The notes: generated by a model not told the origin, from the letters alone. A stretch of DNA of 64,000 nt from Candidatus Peribacteria bacterium (GCA_020632295.1 JACKFU010000002.1:186001-250000); one strand, 5' to 3'. Positions 1 through 9,629 are shown, numbered from the stretch's first letter. Numbers and translations are program-made.

Positions 1-624
1 GTACTACGAGACTTAAATCTCGGACAGTACGATTTTCAAGCAGTTCTTGATGAACTTGATATTGATGTTGACGATCTAGAAGCTGCACCAAGTGTAGATA
101 CTGGTAATGGCGATTATTACTACGAGCCATTTATGCTTTCATTTGACAGTAGCGAGGAAGAATTTAATGCGTTTGTACAAATGAACCCCAACGATCAAAA
201 TACTCAGTTATACCAGATTGCAGAAGCAGAATTTAAGAAGTACGCCGACCTCTATCAGACATTAGGCATTGAATATAATTCTGTTTTAGCAGTCTACCGC
301 TCTCTTAAGCCAGTTGCTCCTACAGTCGATAGCAACGGTAATCACATTAGTCTTGGACAACAGCTTATTGAGCTAAAGCGCCAAAAAGATGAACTTCTCA
401 AAGCCAAAGATCACCTAATTGCAGTGTACTCCTCCTTGTCTTCTGCGCTGGAAAAAATTAAAGAAGCACGAACGATGATTCAGGATGCATTTGCTGAGAC
501 CGATACTGCGGAAAGCAATATTCTGTTTGGCAATGCAGTGACAAAGCTTGGTACGGCAAACGGCGACCTTATGTCTGCATATCCGAGCATCATTAAGGCA
601 AGAAATATTGTCTATCTATACTAG
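1..624 (+). CDS. Partial helical hypothetical protein (5' end outside window)
   Basis: The reading frame is open from base 1 to the stop at 622-624, so about 207 codons are visible and the true start lies upstream. An internal ATG at 133 is not needed to explain the frame. The product is soluble, acidic and mostly helical. A heptad-like stretch around the segment beginning GQQLIELKRQKDELLKAKDH suggests a coiled coil. No signal peptide or membrane segment is seen in the visible part. I do not recognise the family. It converges on the DUF4215-type surface protein that ends at 654. Confidence 0.6.
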   Translation, partial: VLRDLNLGQYDFQAVLDELDIDVDDLEAAPSVDTGNGDYYYEPFMLSFDSSEEEFNAFVQMNPNDQNTQLYQIAEAEFKKYADLYQTLGIEYNSVLAVYRSLKPVAPTVDSNGNHISLGQQLIELKRQKDELLKAKDHLIAVYSSLSSALEKIKEARTMIQDAFAETDTAESNILFGNAVTKLGTANGDLMSAYPSIIKARNIVYLY

Positions 625-653
625 ACGCGATAGATCTTACATTCAGCAATCGT

Positions 654-3600
654 CTACAAATGGCGGTTGCTGATTTGTTGTTTACGCTTCCGTGTCCACC
701 CTACTCCTGCTGCGACACCTGCTGCTGCAATGCCAATGAGGCCTGGGCCTGTTTCTCCTACTGGGGGTGCTGCAGTAATGATTGGCGTCACCTGTGCATA
801 AGGGTAGAACCCATTTGCATACAGTGTAGGTTCTACAGGAAGAGGTTCCTCCGGTGGTGGAGGTGGAATGGTAATTTCGATTGGCCTGATATCTGTGGGC
901 TTAAGCGGATTAATTTCTCCGCATGATTCCCCTTGTATCTTCTGACCAGGCAGAAACGTTGCATAGAGGTGCTGAGCAAGTGGGACATTCTCTACGATAG
1001 GAATCCCCTGCCGCTTTGCTGCTTCTCGGATAGACGCTGCTTTTTGATCTGCACCTTTTATCACCAGTAATGAGCATGGATCTACTGTTGTCATAAACTT
1101 TAGAGCATTTGCGTACTCTGTAGGATTCACAATGACAATGTCTGCATCAAGAACGAGTGCAGGTGGAGCAGACATTTTTGTGAGTATCTCGGGGACAGGC
1201 TCTGGTGGAGCTGGAGGTGTCGTGTGCATTGGTGTTGTAATAAGCCGAGGTTGTCTTGATGGTGGAAGTAAATGACACTGCGGTGTGCAGATAAGGCTTC
1301 CATCGCATTCCTCGTTACTATCAACAACACCATCTCCACAGTACGGAAGTTTACAATCTGACCGGCAGGTATCTGGGAAGAGATCTGAATTTCCTATACC
1401 GTTATCGCACTGTTCTGACTGGTCGACAACATAATCACCGCAACGTGGCAGTGTGCAATTTGTTCTGCAAGAATTGGTAAGAATATCCGAGTTTGCATCT
1501 CCATTGTCGCATTCCTCATGTATTTGAATAGTGCCATCTCCGCAAAATGGTTCTGCAATTTTTTCTGGAGTAATTTCCGGTATATCCTCGATTGGCTTTA
1601 CTGCAATGTTTATTAATTCTTGTGAAATGCTTTGTTGCAGCGTGCATGTTACGGAGCAATCGGAATTTGCTGCAGTGTTAAATACACACTCTGCTCCTTC
1701 GCCACAATCGCTATTGAGTCTACAGGATTTTTCTGGATTATTTGAGCAGATGCTGCCGTTATCACACTGTTCGTCATCTTCGGTATTTGGCTGATTATCT
1801 GCGCCACGCTCTTGGATAAATCCATCACCACAAAATTCAGTTACACAGGTGTCACTGCATCCATCGCCTGCACTTGGCATTGGTGTACCACCTGCATCTG
1901 TACATGTCTTGACGGTTGCAGCATCCATCCAGAGTGTTCCATCGAAAGAACCACCACTACACACTCCGCCAAAATCACACTCTTCCCCTGGGTCTACTAT
2001 GCCATTGCCACAATGTGCATTCGAAACAGACGAACTGGATTCTGTAGGAGATGTTTGAGCAGAACATTCTTGTAAGAATAATCGCTTGCACCCTCCGACA
2101 ATTGTGCCTTGGGGTGTTACTTCGGGTGCACTGCACACTTCTCCACATGTTGCGACCTCGTATATTGTTTTTTCGTCAGTTTGTTCTTTGATGATAGGTT
2201 CACAATCTTCGCCAATTTGTGGACTGATAATGCCATCGCCACAGATAAGTTTCTTACAATCGTATGAACACGTTCCGATACCGTTGAACCGTTCGCCTTC
2301 GTCGCATTCCTCATTCTTATCCAGGTCAAGAACAGCATTACCACAACCTTCCGGTGGCTCTGGTCTTGTAGAGTATGTTGTCTCATCTTGCGTTGTTCCG
2401 ATGGCGCCACCACCTCCACCTGAACTTCGTAGGAGACAGTTACTCAAACATGTCCCAGAGTTTGGTGGTTCGCACTGTTCTTCGCCTTCAATGACATCGT
2501 CTCCACAGACTGCTAGTCGACAATCGTTTGGACAGGAGTCTGTGTTAACAGAGTTTCCATCGTCACATTGCTCAGAACCACTCACAACACCATCTCCACA
2601 CTCGGAGAGGAACTCCCAGTTGGTGTTATTTCCTACATCGATACATCCCTCTGTACATATAAGAGTTACCCCGCTGAGTGCGCTGCTATCGCGAACATCT
2701 AAGTACTCGAGTACCGTGTCATTCGCATCTTCTACAACCAGGTACGCCTGGCTACCTGTTCGAGAAGAAAGAACATCCATTGTGTTGAGTAGAGCACCCT
2801 GAATTGTCAGTGCCCCTGATACTGTCTGTAATGTGTTTGCTTCAAAGGTTAAGACAACTGATGTCGTCTTAATTTTCGTAAGTTCATAGAATGCAGCAGA
2901 TCCTCGAACTTCTTGGCTCGAGCCATCCAGCACGACAGAACCTTGGTTTGCACGAATATCTCCTCCATAGTTACAAAAGTCTCCAGAGACGTTTAGTGCA
3001 TAACCAGTACCAAAATCTAAAGTGCCAGCATACGAGCAGTAATCACCATTTACATCAATATTGGAACGCATAGTATACGTTCCTGATCCTGTAGAACGAT
3101 ATCCAGCTCCGAGTATGGAAAGCTCATCGCCCGTCATTGCTCGTGCGTAGATGCGGAAATCATCGAGAGTACCATCGAATGGCCCAGACGACGTTGCTGT
3201 ATCGCCAAGCTGGAATGCCGTTGCGTTTGAGAATGTACCAGAGAGTGCGCCACCAGACTCTAGCGAGCCACTCTTGCTACTGACGTCGACAACACCATCA
3301 AGGAAGATATTTATCTTCGTTGTATCAAGAGGATCGTATGATACAGCTACATGGTGCCAATCTTGATCGGTAATTGCTGTACTCGAAAGAACGAGGTAAT
3401 CATTACTTCCATTTGCTACTTCGAAGCGAAGTTTATCATCAGCATCGTCAATCCAGAGCATGTACCCTGTTGTTGCTGTTCCGGATCCTGTTTTTTTTGC
3501 GAAGATAATATCTTCAGATGTTGAAGACTTTCGGCGGAACCACGCAGTAAATGTTCGCTTCGTTGTTGTGCTATCAATATCGTACGCGTCTCCAAATGTT

Positions 3601-4559
3601 ACGTAGTCATCAACTCCATCAAACTCCAGAGCTGCTGGGTTAAAGAAGAGCGTTGTTCCTGTATTTGCCTGTGTCCAGAATGGACCAGTAATTGTTCCAG
3701 AGACAGATGTACTACTCGAAGCGGATTCTATTTCTTCTCCCGTTCCTTCATCCATACGGAAATAACCAGTCATTCCTGAGTCAATATAGAGGTTGTTAAG
3801 AGATGTGCCATTGACTTGCAGTGTTTCCCCGGAATCTACAGATGTTAGTGTCATATCTCCGGATGTTGACACTGTTCCTGATATAACAACCGATCCGGAA
3901 GCTACAATGTTACTCGTACCGGTTGTCAGTGTTCCCTTTACTTCAAGGTCGTGTGTTAAGACGGCACCGCTTGTTGTATGTGTTGTAGAACTCCAAATGT
4001 AGAGCTCTTTTCCTCGTGCCATGAGCAAGTCATTCCCCTGCACTGAATAGATCGATGTTATGTCCGTGTCCCCACTGTTATCGGCAGTTTTAAGGTTTGT
4101 TGTTGTAATGTTCATATCTGATGCAGATGACCGAAGAATAAGTCGATCTGCGTAAATATGCATGCCAGTAACAGACAAGTCAGATAGCTCCGCATCGTTA
4201 AACTTTCCAACTAGAACACCATCAGCTGTTTCGTTATTGATATACACAGTTACTATGTCGTGCGCACTAATAGTAAGGCCTGTAAAGGTATAGACACCAC
4301 TGGCATTTGTTGTGGTTGTCGACGTTGCAACTCCGTTAATGTCGATTGCAACTCCAGACCCTACACTTACCGCAGTTGTACCTTCATCCTTATACACGGT
4401 GCCGCTAAATGTCACACTTGAGTATCCGTAAGCAATATCCGGGCGTACTTGTGTCTGTGGATGCAATACGCTTCCTACTTGGTAAAAAAATAGGTAGATA
4501 ATTGCGCATGTCGCTACAGTAATTGCAAGCCGGTGGGCAAATGTCTGTCTATGTTTCAA
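654..4559 (-). CDS. Surface protein: LamG-like domain, DUF4215-type Cys-rich repeats, FlhB-C-like domain, C-terminal anchor
   Basis: 1301 residues from a TTG start at 4559; the start is supported by the TGGTATAAT promoter 8 bases upstream and by the signal-anchor helix at residues 10-30. Residues 30-260 are Thr/Ser/Gly-rich beta sequence. Residues about 263-490 resemble a LamG/concanavalin sandwich (EFDGVDDYV, WHHVAVSYD, GTLDDFRIY). Residues about 650-1090 hold roughly nine Cys-rich DUF4215-type units of the form CGDGxxxxxEQCDDGN. Residues about 1130-1205 strongly resemble the cytoplasmic C-terminal domain of FlhB/YscU (DIVIVNPTEYANALKF, IKGAD, IREAAKRQGIPIVENVPLA). A Pro-rich linker leads to GETGPG, a hydrophobic helix and RKRKQ, which looks like a membrane anchor or sorting tail. 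The repeats and LamG suggest adhesion or glycan binding; function is not known. Confidence 0.85.
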   Translation of the reverse strand: MKHRQTFAHRLAITVATCAIIYLFFYQVGSVLHPQTQVRPDIAYGYSSVTFSGTVYKDEGTTAVSVGSGVAIDINGVATSTTTTNASGVYTFTGLTISAHDIVTVYINNETADGVLVGKFNDAELSDLSVTGMHIYADRLILRSSASDMNITTTNLKTADNSGDTDITSIYSVQGNDLLMARGKELYIWSSTTHTTSGAVLTHDLEVKGTLTTGTSNIVASGSVVISGTVSTSGDMTLTSVDSGETLQVNGTSLNNLYIDSGMTGYFRMDEGTGEEIESASSSTSVSGTITGPFWTQANTGTTLFFNPAALEFDGVDDYVTFGDAYDIDSTTTKRTFTAWFRRKSSTSEDIIFAKKTGSGTATTGYMLWIDDADDKLRFEVANGSNDYLVLSSTAITDQDWHHVAVSYDPLDTTKINIFLDGVVDVSSKSGSLESGGALSGTFSNATAFQLGDTATSSGPFDGTLDDFRIYARAMTGDELSILGAGYRSTGSGTYTMRSNIDVNGDYCSYAGTLDFGTGYALNVSGDFCNYGGDIRANQGSVVLDGSSQEVRGSAAFYELTKIKTTSVVLTFEANTLQTVSGALTIQGALLNTMDVLSSRTGSQAYLVVEDANDTVLEYLDVRDSSALSGVTLICTEGCIDVGNNTNWEFLSECGDGVVSGSEQCDDGNSVNTDSCPNDCRLAVCGDDVIEGEEQCEPPNSGTCLSNCLLRSSGGGGGAIGTTQDETTYSTRPEPPEGCGNAVLDLDKNEECDEGERFNGIGTCSYDCKKLICGDGIISPQIGEDCEPIIKEQTDEKTIYEVATCGEVCSAPEVTPQGTIVGGCKRLFLQECSAQTSPTESSSSVSNAHCGNGIVDPGEECDFGGVCSGGSFDGTLWMDAATVKTCTDAGGTPMPSAGDGCSDTCVTEFCGDGFIQERGADNQPNTEDDEQCDNGSICSNNPEKSCRLNSDCGEGAECVFNTAANSDCSVTCTLQQSISQELINIAVKPIEDIPEITPEKIAEPFCGDGTIQIHEECDNGDANSDILTNSCRTNCTLPRCGDYVVDQSEQCDNGIGNSDLFPDTCRSDCKLPYCGDGVVDSNEECDGSLICTPQCHLLPPSRQPRLITTPMHTTPPAPPEPVPEILTKMSAPPALVLDADIVIVNPTEYANALKFMTTVDPCSLLVIKGADQKAASIREAAKRQGIPIVENVPLAQHLYATFLPGQKIQGESCGEINPLKPTDIRPIEITIPPPPPEEPLPVEPTLYANGFYPYAQVTPIITAAPPVGETGPGLIGIAAAGVAAGVGWTRKRKQQISNRHL

Positions 4560-4567
4560 ATCATATT

Positions 4568-4576
4568 ATTATACCA
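4568..4576 (-). promoter_or_regulatory. Extended -10 promoter of the 1301-residue surface protein
   Basis: On the minus strand the sequence is TGGTATAAT (4576 to 4568). Only 8 bases separate it from the TTG start at 4559, so transcription would begin 1 or 2 bases before the start codon. An upstream ATG at 4564-4562 runs into TGA after two codons and is not the start. Confidence 0.65.
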
Positions 4577-4659
4577 GATTTCGTACGTGTCTGGATTTGT
4601 ATTGCCTTGCATTTGTTAAGAATTGTTGTCAGTTCAATCAGCTTCAAATCAGCAAATAC

Positions 4660-4668
4660 TGGTATTTT
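4660..4668 (+). promoter_or_regulatory. Possible extended -10 of pyk
   Basis: TGGTATTTT followed by ATAC lies 26 bases before the ATG at 4695. It deviates from TATAAT at two positions and no good -35 is visible. Its place inside the longest open frame argues for the ATG at 4695 over the TTG at 4623. Confidence 0.35.
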
Positions 4669-4694
4669 ATACGTCTTCATGGAACACTACTGCC

Positions 4695-6104
4695 ATGGCT
4701 CCCCCCAGCCACCTCCGGCGAACAAAGATCGTCTGTACCATAGGACCTGCATCGTGGGATAGTGCCACATTACACAAGCTCGGCGAATCGGGTATGAATG
4801 TAGCTCGTCTTAATTTTTCCCATGGTACACGAAAGGACCACCAGCAAATTATCGATCGTATTGCGGACTATAATCAGAAGCATGATATGCAAATTGCAAC
4901 AATGCTCGATACAAAAGGTGCAGAAATTCGCACAGGAGATGTGCAAGATCCCATTGCAATTCATAAGGATCAAGAGGTTGTATTTTCTTCCACAGCAACA
5001 TCGGAAAAGCTTGATGGCAAAACTGTCATCGAAGTAAGCTACGACGACTTTGCGAAAGATGTCATTGAAACGGATACCATCCTCATAGATAACGGTGAGC
5101 TTTCTTTCGATATTGTTTCTGTAGAGCATGATGGTTCAGTTATCGCTCGTGCACGAGAAGATGGTTCTATTGGAACACGGCGTCATATTAATTTGCCGGG
5201 GGCAGATATAGATCTCCCATCTATCACCGAGAGTGACTGGGAAGATATACGCTTTGGCGCTGAGCAAAATCTTGATTTTCTTGCACTGTCATTCATTCGG
5301 AGTGCAGAAGAAGTACAACAAGTACGTGCCATGCTTGACGAACTGAACAGTACCTCAAAAATTATTTCAAAAATCGAGACACAGAAAGGCGTTAAGAATA
5401 TCAAGGCAATTATTGATGTCTCTGATGCCATTATGGTTGCACGCGGAGATCTTGGAGCTGACTTGCCGTTTGAGGATCTGCCTGCTGTTCAAGATGAGAT
5501 TGTCTGCCGCTGTAAAGATGCTGGTAAACCGGTCATTATTGCGACACACATGCTTGAAAGCATGAAAGAACATCCAGTCCCTACAAGAGCAGAAGTCACC
5601 GATACCGCGCACGCTGTAGCAACCGGTGTCGATGCGACAATGCTTTCGGGAGAAACGGCATCGGGTAAGCACCCCCTCGTCGCGCTAAATGCAATGGTAC
5701 GTATTCACCTGGCGACAGAAGACCATCTAGCCCGTTTGGAAAAAGCATATGAAATCCGTTTTAAAGATTCTGAAGAAGAAGAAATGGACAGTGCAATCTC
5801 TCTTGCTCTGGAGCAAGAAGCAGATGCATTTATCGTGATAACAGAAACGGGACGCACTGCACGCCACATGAGCAAGTTTCGACCAGAAATTCCTGTTATT
5901 GCCCTTACAAAGAACCGTGTTATACAACGGTCTCTTCTTTTGCATTATGGGGTATACCCGCTTTGCGTCGACTTTGACACATCTGATGATGTAACCATGA
6001 AGTTAGGTGTACAAAAAGCCCTAGAACTAGGGCTGATTGCAAAAGGTCATACAATTGTTCTCCTCAAAGACAGAGCAAACCGCATGGAAATTGAAACTAT
6101 CTAA
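4695..6104 (+). CDS. pyk: Pyruvate kinase
   Basis: This enzyme transfers phosphate from phosphoenolpyruvate to ADP at the end of glycolysis in the cytoplasm. The 469 residues fit the family length. The N-terminal motif TKIVCTIGPAS is followed by MNVARLNFSHGT, the active-site signature IISKIETQKGV with K226 and E228, the Mg/K site DAIMVARGDLGADL and the helix SGETASGKHP. The frame is open 24 codons further upstream from a TTG at 4623, but homology begins right after the ATG at 4695, and a likely -10 sits between the two. It is a single gene between two surface-protein genes on the other strand; its end is 3 bases from the end of the next gene. Confidence 0.95.
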   Translation: MAPPSHLRRTKIVCTIGPASWDSATLHKLGESGMNVARLNFSHGTRKDHQQIIDRIADYNQKHDMQIATMLDTKGAEIRTGDVQDPIAIHKDQEVVFSSTATSEKLDGKTVIEVSYDDFAKDVIETDTILIDNGELSFDIVSVEHDGSVIARAREDGSIGTRRHINLPGADIDLPSITESDWEDIRFGAEQNLDFLALSFIRSAEEVQQVRAMLDELNSTSKIISKIETQKGVKNIKAIIDVSDAIMVARGDLGADLPFEDLPAVQDEIVCRCKDAGKPVIIATHMLESMKEHPVPTRAEVTDTAHAVATGVDATMLSGETASGKHPLVALNAMVRIHLATEDHLARLEKAYEIRFKDSEEEEMDSAISLALEQEADAFIVITETGRTARHMSKFRPEIPVIALTKNRVIQRSLLLHYGVYPLCVDFDTSDDVTMKLGVQKALELGLIAKGHTIVLLKDRANRMEIETI

Positions 6105-6107
6105 CGC

Positions 6108-8297
6108 TTACTTCTTCCCATCCCACTTGTGCCACGGCATCTCAAGTTCATCGAGTGGAATGTCATCAATAGAAAATGACTTCACAGATTCTGCTGCCTG
6201 ACGAGATAAGTCGAGTAGCTTCTTTCTAAAGATAAACCCTGCGACTCCTCCAGCAGAAAGAATAACCAGTGTAGTCCCACCCCAAACGGTGTTACCGTGC
6301 GCAGCCATAAATGTAGGATACTGGCACTCGGCAGTACAGCCGTCTGTACTGTCACATTGTTCATGTTCATCGATAACTCCGTCGCCACAAAAGGCAATAC
6401 GGCAGTTTGGACGACAGGCATTTGGTTCTTCCAAGGAGTTTTGGTCTCCATTGTCGCACTCTTCTATACCTTCAATAATACCGTTACCACAAAGCGTTTC
6501 GATGTCGCATCGAATACTACAGCCATCTCCATCGATATCGTTTCCATCATCACACTCTTCTGTTCCCTCAATAATGTTATTGCCGCAAAGAGGAAGGGTG
6601 CAACTGTTCAAACATGCATCGAAATTACTTTCGTTGCCATCATCACATTCTTCTATGCCTTCGATAATGCCGTTGCCGCAAAGAGGGACAACACACTCAC
6701 TCGTACATTCGTCAGCATCATTGATATTTCCGTCGTCACATTGCTCTGCCCCTTGTACTACACCATCTCCACAACGAGGAACCATGCATCGGTTGCTGCA
6801 TTCATCGTCATTGTCTTTGTTACCATCATCACACTGTTCTCCTGCTTGTACAATTGCATCTCCACAGCGTGCAACAGTACAAAAGTTTGAACAAGAGTCA
6901 CTGTTGACGCGGTTTCCGTCATCACACTCCTCTCCTGTTTGTACAATGCCGTCTCCACAAGAAGCTACTGTGCAAGCGTTGCTGCAACCGTCGGTATTTA
7001 CTGTATTGCCATCATCGCACTGTTCATTCAGATAGCTTTGCACAACACCGTCTCCGCAACTTGGTCGTTTGCAGGTGTTATTACATGTATCTGTATCATC
7101 TTTGTTTCCATCGTCACATGTTTCATTGTATGGAGCTACTGGAGTAATCATGCCATCGCCACAATACGGAACAGTGCAGTCGTTTTTACAGGCATCAAAG
7201 TTGTTTGCGTTACCGTCATCACATTGATCGTTACCATCCTTAATACCGTTTCCACAACGCGGTACTCGACACTGGTTTGTACATCCGTCCGTGTTATTAA
7301 AGTTACCGTCATCGCATTCTTCTCCATGATCAGTTCGGCCGTCACCACACACTGGAATGGTGCAATCGCTGCGACATGAATCGAAATCGCTACTGTTGCC
7401 GTCATCACACTGTTCTCCTGTCTGCTTGTATCCATCGCCACAACGTGGCTTTTTACATTGATCGGTGCATGCGTCTCCATTTTCTTCGTTACCGTCATCG
7501 CATTCTTCACCAGCACTTTTATTCCTGTACCCATCACCACACTCGGCAAATGTACAGTCTGCATCACAACTTCCTGTGTTTGCTCCTCGTGTGTCACACT
7601 GCTCAGCGCCTTCTACATATCCGTCACCACAATAAGGAATTGTGCACTGGTTTGTGCAAGCGTCGTAATTGTTTCCGTTTCCATCATCACACTGCTCTCC
7701 TGCATCACGCTTTCCATTGCCACATCCCTCAGCTGCTAATGGTGGAACTGTAGGAATTAATACCTGTTGATTCACTGAGCTTACCGATGAGGCCGATGAC
7801 GTCGACTGTAGTGTCTGCGTCTGTGTTTCAGAGCACTCAGGTTTTCCAAAGTTATACGTACAACGATCGGGTTTTAGCTGCGTACAATCTGCATTTGCAC
7901 AGGGAAGAACGCAGTATACACCACAGAGTGGCTCGGGTTCATACACCACTTCTGTTAGCTGTACTGGATCGGATGAATACACCTCTCGACCTGGGTCACA
8001 ATCCTCTCCAATATGTGGGCTCGCAACACCGTCTCCACAAAATAGTACTGTGCAGGAATCGCTACAAAAGCTCACACCATTAAATCGTCCTTCGTCACAT
8101 TCCTCTCCCTCAAACTCATCTAAGATGGCATCACCACAATTTGGTGGAATGTCTTGAGCAGGCTTCAAGGGGCAACCGGGAGTACCATACGGCTGTCCAA
8201 CACATTGACTATACGAGACCTGTGCCTGTAATCGAACAGATACAATCGACACAATTGCAGCAATAGCCGCCAAGGCGATGACAATGTTTCTTTTCAT
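6108..8297 (-). CDS. Surface protein built of tandem DUF4215-type Cys-rich repeats
   Basis: 729 residues. A signal peptide covers residues 1-26 (IVIALAAIAAIVSIVSV, then LQAQ). About seventeen units of 30-35 residues follow, with the pattern CGDGxxxxxEQCDDGNxxxxDxCxxxCxxPx. Six cysteines per unit and acidic DDGN loops suggest disulfide- and perhaps calcium-stabilised rods outside the cell. Near the C-terminus TTLVILSAGGVAGFIF is a membrane helix, followed by a 45-residue cytoplasmic tail (SIDDIPLDELEMPWHKWDGKK). The motif RFNGVSFCSDSC and then CGDGVASPHIGEDCDPG is shared with the 1301-residue neighbour, so the two are paralogues, but this one lacks the LamG-like and FlhB-like parts. The role is unknown; an adhesin or stalk is the likely inference. 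Confidence 0.85.
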   Translation of the reverse strand: MKRNIVIALAAIAAIVSIVSVRLQAQVSYSQCVGQPYGTPGCPLKPAQDIPPNCGDAILDEFEGEECDEGRFNGVSFCSDSCTVLFCGDGVASPHIGEDCDPGREVYSSDPVQLTEVVYEPEPLCGVYCVLPCANADCTQLKPDRCTYNFGKPECSETQTQTLQSTSSASSVSSVNQQVLIPTVPPLAAEGCGNGKRDAGEQCDDGNGNNYDACTNQCTIPYCGDGYVEGAEQCDTRGANTGSCDADCTFAECGDGYRNKSAGEECDDGNEENGDACTDQCKKPRCGDGYKQTGEQCDDGNSSDFDSCRSDCTIPVCGDGRTDHGEECDDGNFNNTDGCTNQCRVPRCGNGIKDGNDQCDDGNANNFDACKNDCTVPYCGDGMITPVAPYNETCDDGNKDDTDTCNNTCKRPSCGDGVVQSYLNEQCDDGNTVNTDGCSNACTVASCGDGIVQTGEECDDGNRVNSDSCSNFCTVARCGDAIVQAGEQCDDGNKDNDDECSNRCMVPRCGDGVVQGAEQCDDGNINDADECTSECVVPLCGNGIIEGIEECDDGNESNFDACLNSCTLPLCGNNIIEGTEECDDGNDIDGDGCSIRCDIETLCGNGIIEGIEECDNGDQNSLEEPNACRPNCRIAFCGDGVIDEHEQCDSTDGCTAECQYPTFMAAHGNTVWGGTTLVILSAGGVAGFIFRKKLLDLSRQAAESVKSFSIDDIPLDELEMPWHKWDGKK

Positions 8298-8308
8298 TTG
8301 TTACCAAT

Positions 8309-8317
8309 ATTATAGCA
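8309..8317 (-). promoter_or_regulatory. Extended -10 promoter of the 729-residue DUF4215 protein
   Basis: The minus strand reads TGCTATAAT (8317 to 8309), 11 bases before the ATG at 8297. The predicted leader is about 4 or 5 bases with no ribosome binding site. Confidence 0.7.
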
Positions 8318-8353
8318 GATTTGTCGTTTTAAAGACAGTTTAAAATTTTACCC

Positions 8354-8668
8354 CTATTGTAGGGTTTCAAGCTTAATTTCTGTAGTGTAGCGAGGTTTTT
8401 TTACGGGAACCATTGCTTCAATTTGTCGATCGGACTCAATTTTTTCCATCGCCTGAGCTTTTGCCACTTGCATGTTTAACACCTCTTGTTCGAGGAGTAG
8501 CTGACTTCGTTCCCGTTCTAAATTGCGTAGTAAGTACCCCTTTGTTGCGTTGCTGTTTTGGTGAAACAAAATAAGGAGCGCCAGAATTAAAATAAGTGCA
8601 CCAATTGATACCATTAGCAGTACCGTACTTTGGTTTACTTGCCTCCCAAGCGTCGAACGGCGTGTCAT
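8354..8668 (-). CDS. FtsL/DivIC-like small membrane protein
   Basis: 104 residues with one membrane helix (about residues 16-35, VLLMVSIGALILILALLILF). A coiled coil follows (LLRNLERERSQLLLEQEVLN). Size, topology and position directly after rsmH match FtsL, the divisome protein that pairs with DivIC/FtsB and FtsQ. FtsL sequences are poorly conserved, so the call rests on context. The ATG overlaps the rsmH stop as ATGA (8668-8665), which indicates translational coupling. A weak stem with CCCTA and TAGGG arms (about 8352-8364) lies over the stop codon. Confidence 0.6.
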   Translation of the reverse strand: MTRRSTLGRQVNQSTVLLMVSIGALILILALLILFHQNSNATKGYLLRNLERERSQLLLEQEVLNMQVAKAQAMEKIESDRQIEAMVPVKKPRYTTEIKLETLQ

Positions 8669-9555
8669 ACAAAAAGTATAACACGAAATTTTGCACTCCT
8701 CGATCGAGGATTATTCTCTACTTCCTCTGCCGTTGGTTGAATGGCCTTTTTCGTTACGAGAACAAATGGTGCTGGAGCAATTGGCGCTCCAGTTGTTTCA
8801 TTGATTTTGGGTGTGGAATATTCTTTGAAACATTTTTTGACAAGCCGATCTTCAAGTGAATGAAAGGAAATAATACCTAATCGACCACCGGGTTTAAGCA
8901 TGTTGGGAGCGCATTGAAGAAGTGATTGTAATGCTCCAAGTTCATCATTAACTGCAATTCGGAGAGCCTGAAAGACTTGAGGTAGAATGCCTGGCGCTCG
9001 ATAGCCAAAAAGTGTTTCACAAAGTGTGCGCAGTTCTTTGGTTGTTGTTGGCAACGCGACTTTTATTGCCGCGGCAAGTTTTCTACTTTGTCGAATTTCA
9101 CCATATTCATAGAGTATGTTTGCGAGAGATGCTTCGCTACTCTCTGCAATAAGTTGTGCTGCAGTAACACCAGAAGTCCTGTCTAGCCGCATGTCGAGTG
9201 GCCCATCACTTCGCAGGGAAAATCCACGATCTGGATCATCAAAATGTGGAGAGCTGACACCGAGATCTGCAAGGATAATGTCGAACGTGCCAAGGTGTAG
9301 ATCTGCAAGTTGTCTAAAGTTTGCATGAAACAGTTGACAGTTAACCGTTAACAGATTTTCTCTTGCAACACTGAGATTATCTGGATCTGCATCAATACCT
9401 ACGAGTTCTAAATCGCCACCAGCAGTATCGATCAATGCTTTTGCATGGCCACCAAGTCCTAGTGTGCAATCGAGCAGTCGTTCACCTGGTTTTGGACTCA
9501 GAAAATTGATGACCTCGTCCTGTAATACCGGTATGTGGTGAAACTCACTATTCAT
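8665..9555 (-). CDS. rsmH: 16S rRNA (cytosine(1402)-N4)-methyltransferase RsmH
   Basis: RsmH (MraW) methylates N4 of C1402 in 16S rRNA using S-adenosylmethionine. The 296 residues fit the family. Motifs include HIPVLQDEVINFL, the SAM-binding DCTLGLGGHA, DLGVSSPHFDDPDRGFS, FRIAVNDEL-like ALRIAVNDELGALQ and GGRLGIISFHSLEDRLVK. The frame extends to a TTG at 9573, but the ATG at 9555 fits the family N-terminus (MNSEFHHIPVL) better. It heads a two-gene unit with the FtsL-like gene, as in many mra/dcw clusters, although the rest of the cluster is not in this window. Confidence 0.95.
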   Translation of the reverse strand: MNSEFHHIPVLQDEVINFLSPKPGERLLDCTLGLGGHAKALIDTAGGDLELVGIDADPDNLSVARENLLTVNCQLFHANFRQLADLHLGTFDIILADLGVSSPHFDDPDRGFSLRSDGPLDMRLDRTSGVTAAQLIAESSEASLANILYEYGEIRQSRKLAAAIKVALPTTTKELRTLCETLFGYRAPGILPQVFQALRIAVNDELGALQSLLQCAPNMLKPGGRLGIISFHSLEDRLVKKCFKEYSTPKINETTGAPIAPAPFVLVTKKAIQPTAEEVENNPRSRSAKFRVILFV

Positions 9556-9591
9556 GGCCTTATATTGCCACAATTTGGCTGTATAAAGCCA

Positions 9592-9619
9592 TTGACTTAA
9601 ATATAAAATTATGTAGAAT
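9592..9619 (+). promoter_or_regulatory. Promoter of the L,D-transpeptidase-like gene
   Basis: TTGACT (9592-9597), a 16-base spacer and TAGAAT (9614-9619), then 10 bases to the ATG at 9630. The spacing would give a leader of about 3 bases. Confidence 0.55.
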
Positions 9620-9629
9620 ATTCGCCTTT

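Noticed and set aside
2086..2802. Long plus-strand ORF (238 codons) opposite the DUF4215 protein
   Set aside because: It is the antisense shadow of a repeat gene with biased codons; its Ser/Pro-rich translation mirrors the Cys-rich repeats.
4623..4694. N-terminal extension of pyruvate kinase from a TTG codon
   Set aside because: It covers a probable -10 and adds sequence with no family likeness.
8341..8368. CCCTA-TTG-TAGGG stem near the end of the FtsL-like gene as terminator
   Set aside because: The stem is short, lies over the stop codon, and no T-run follows on the minus strand.
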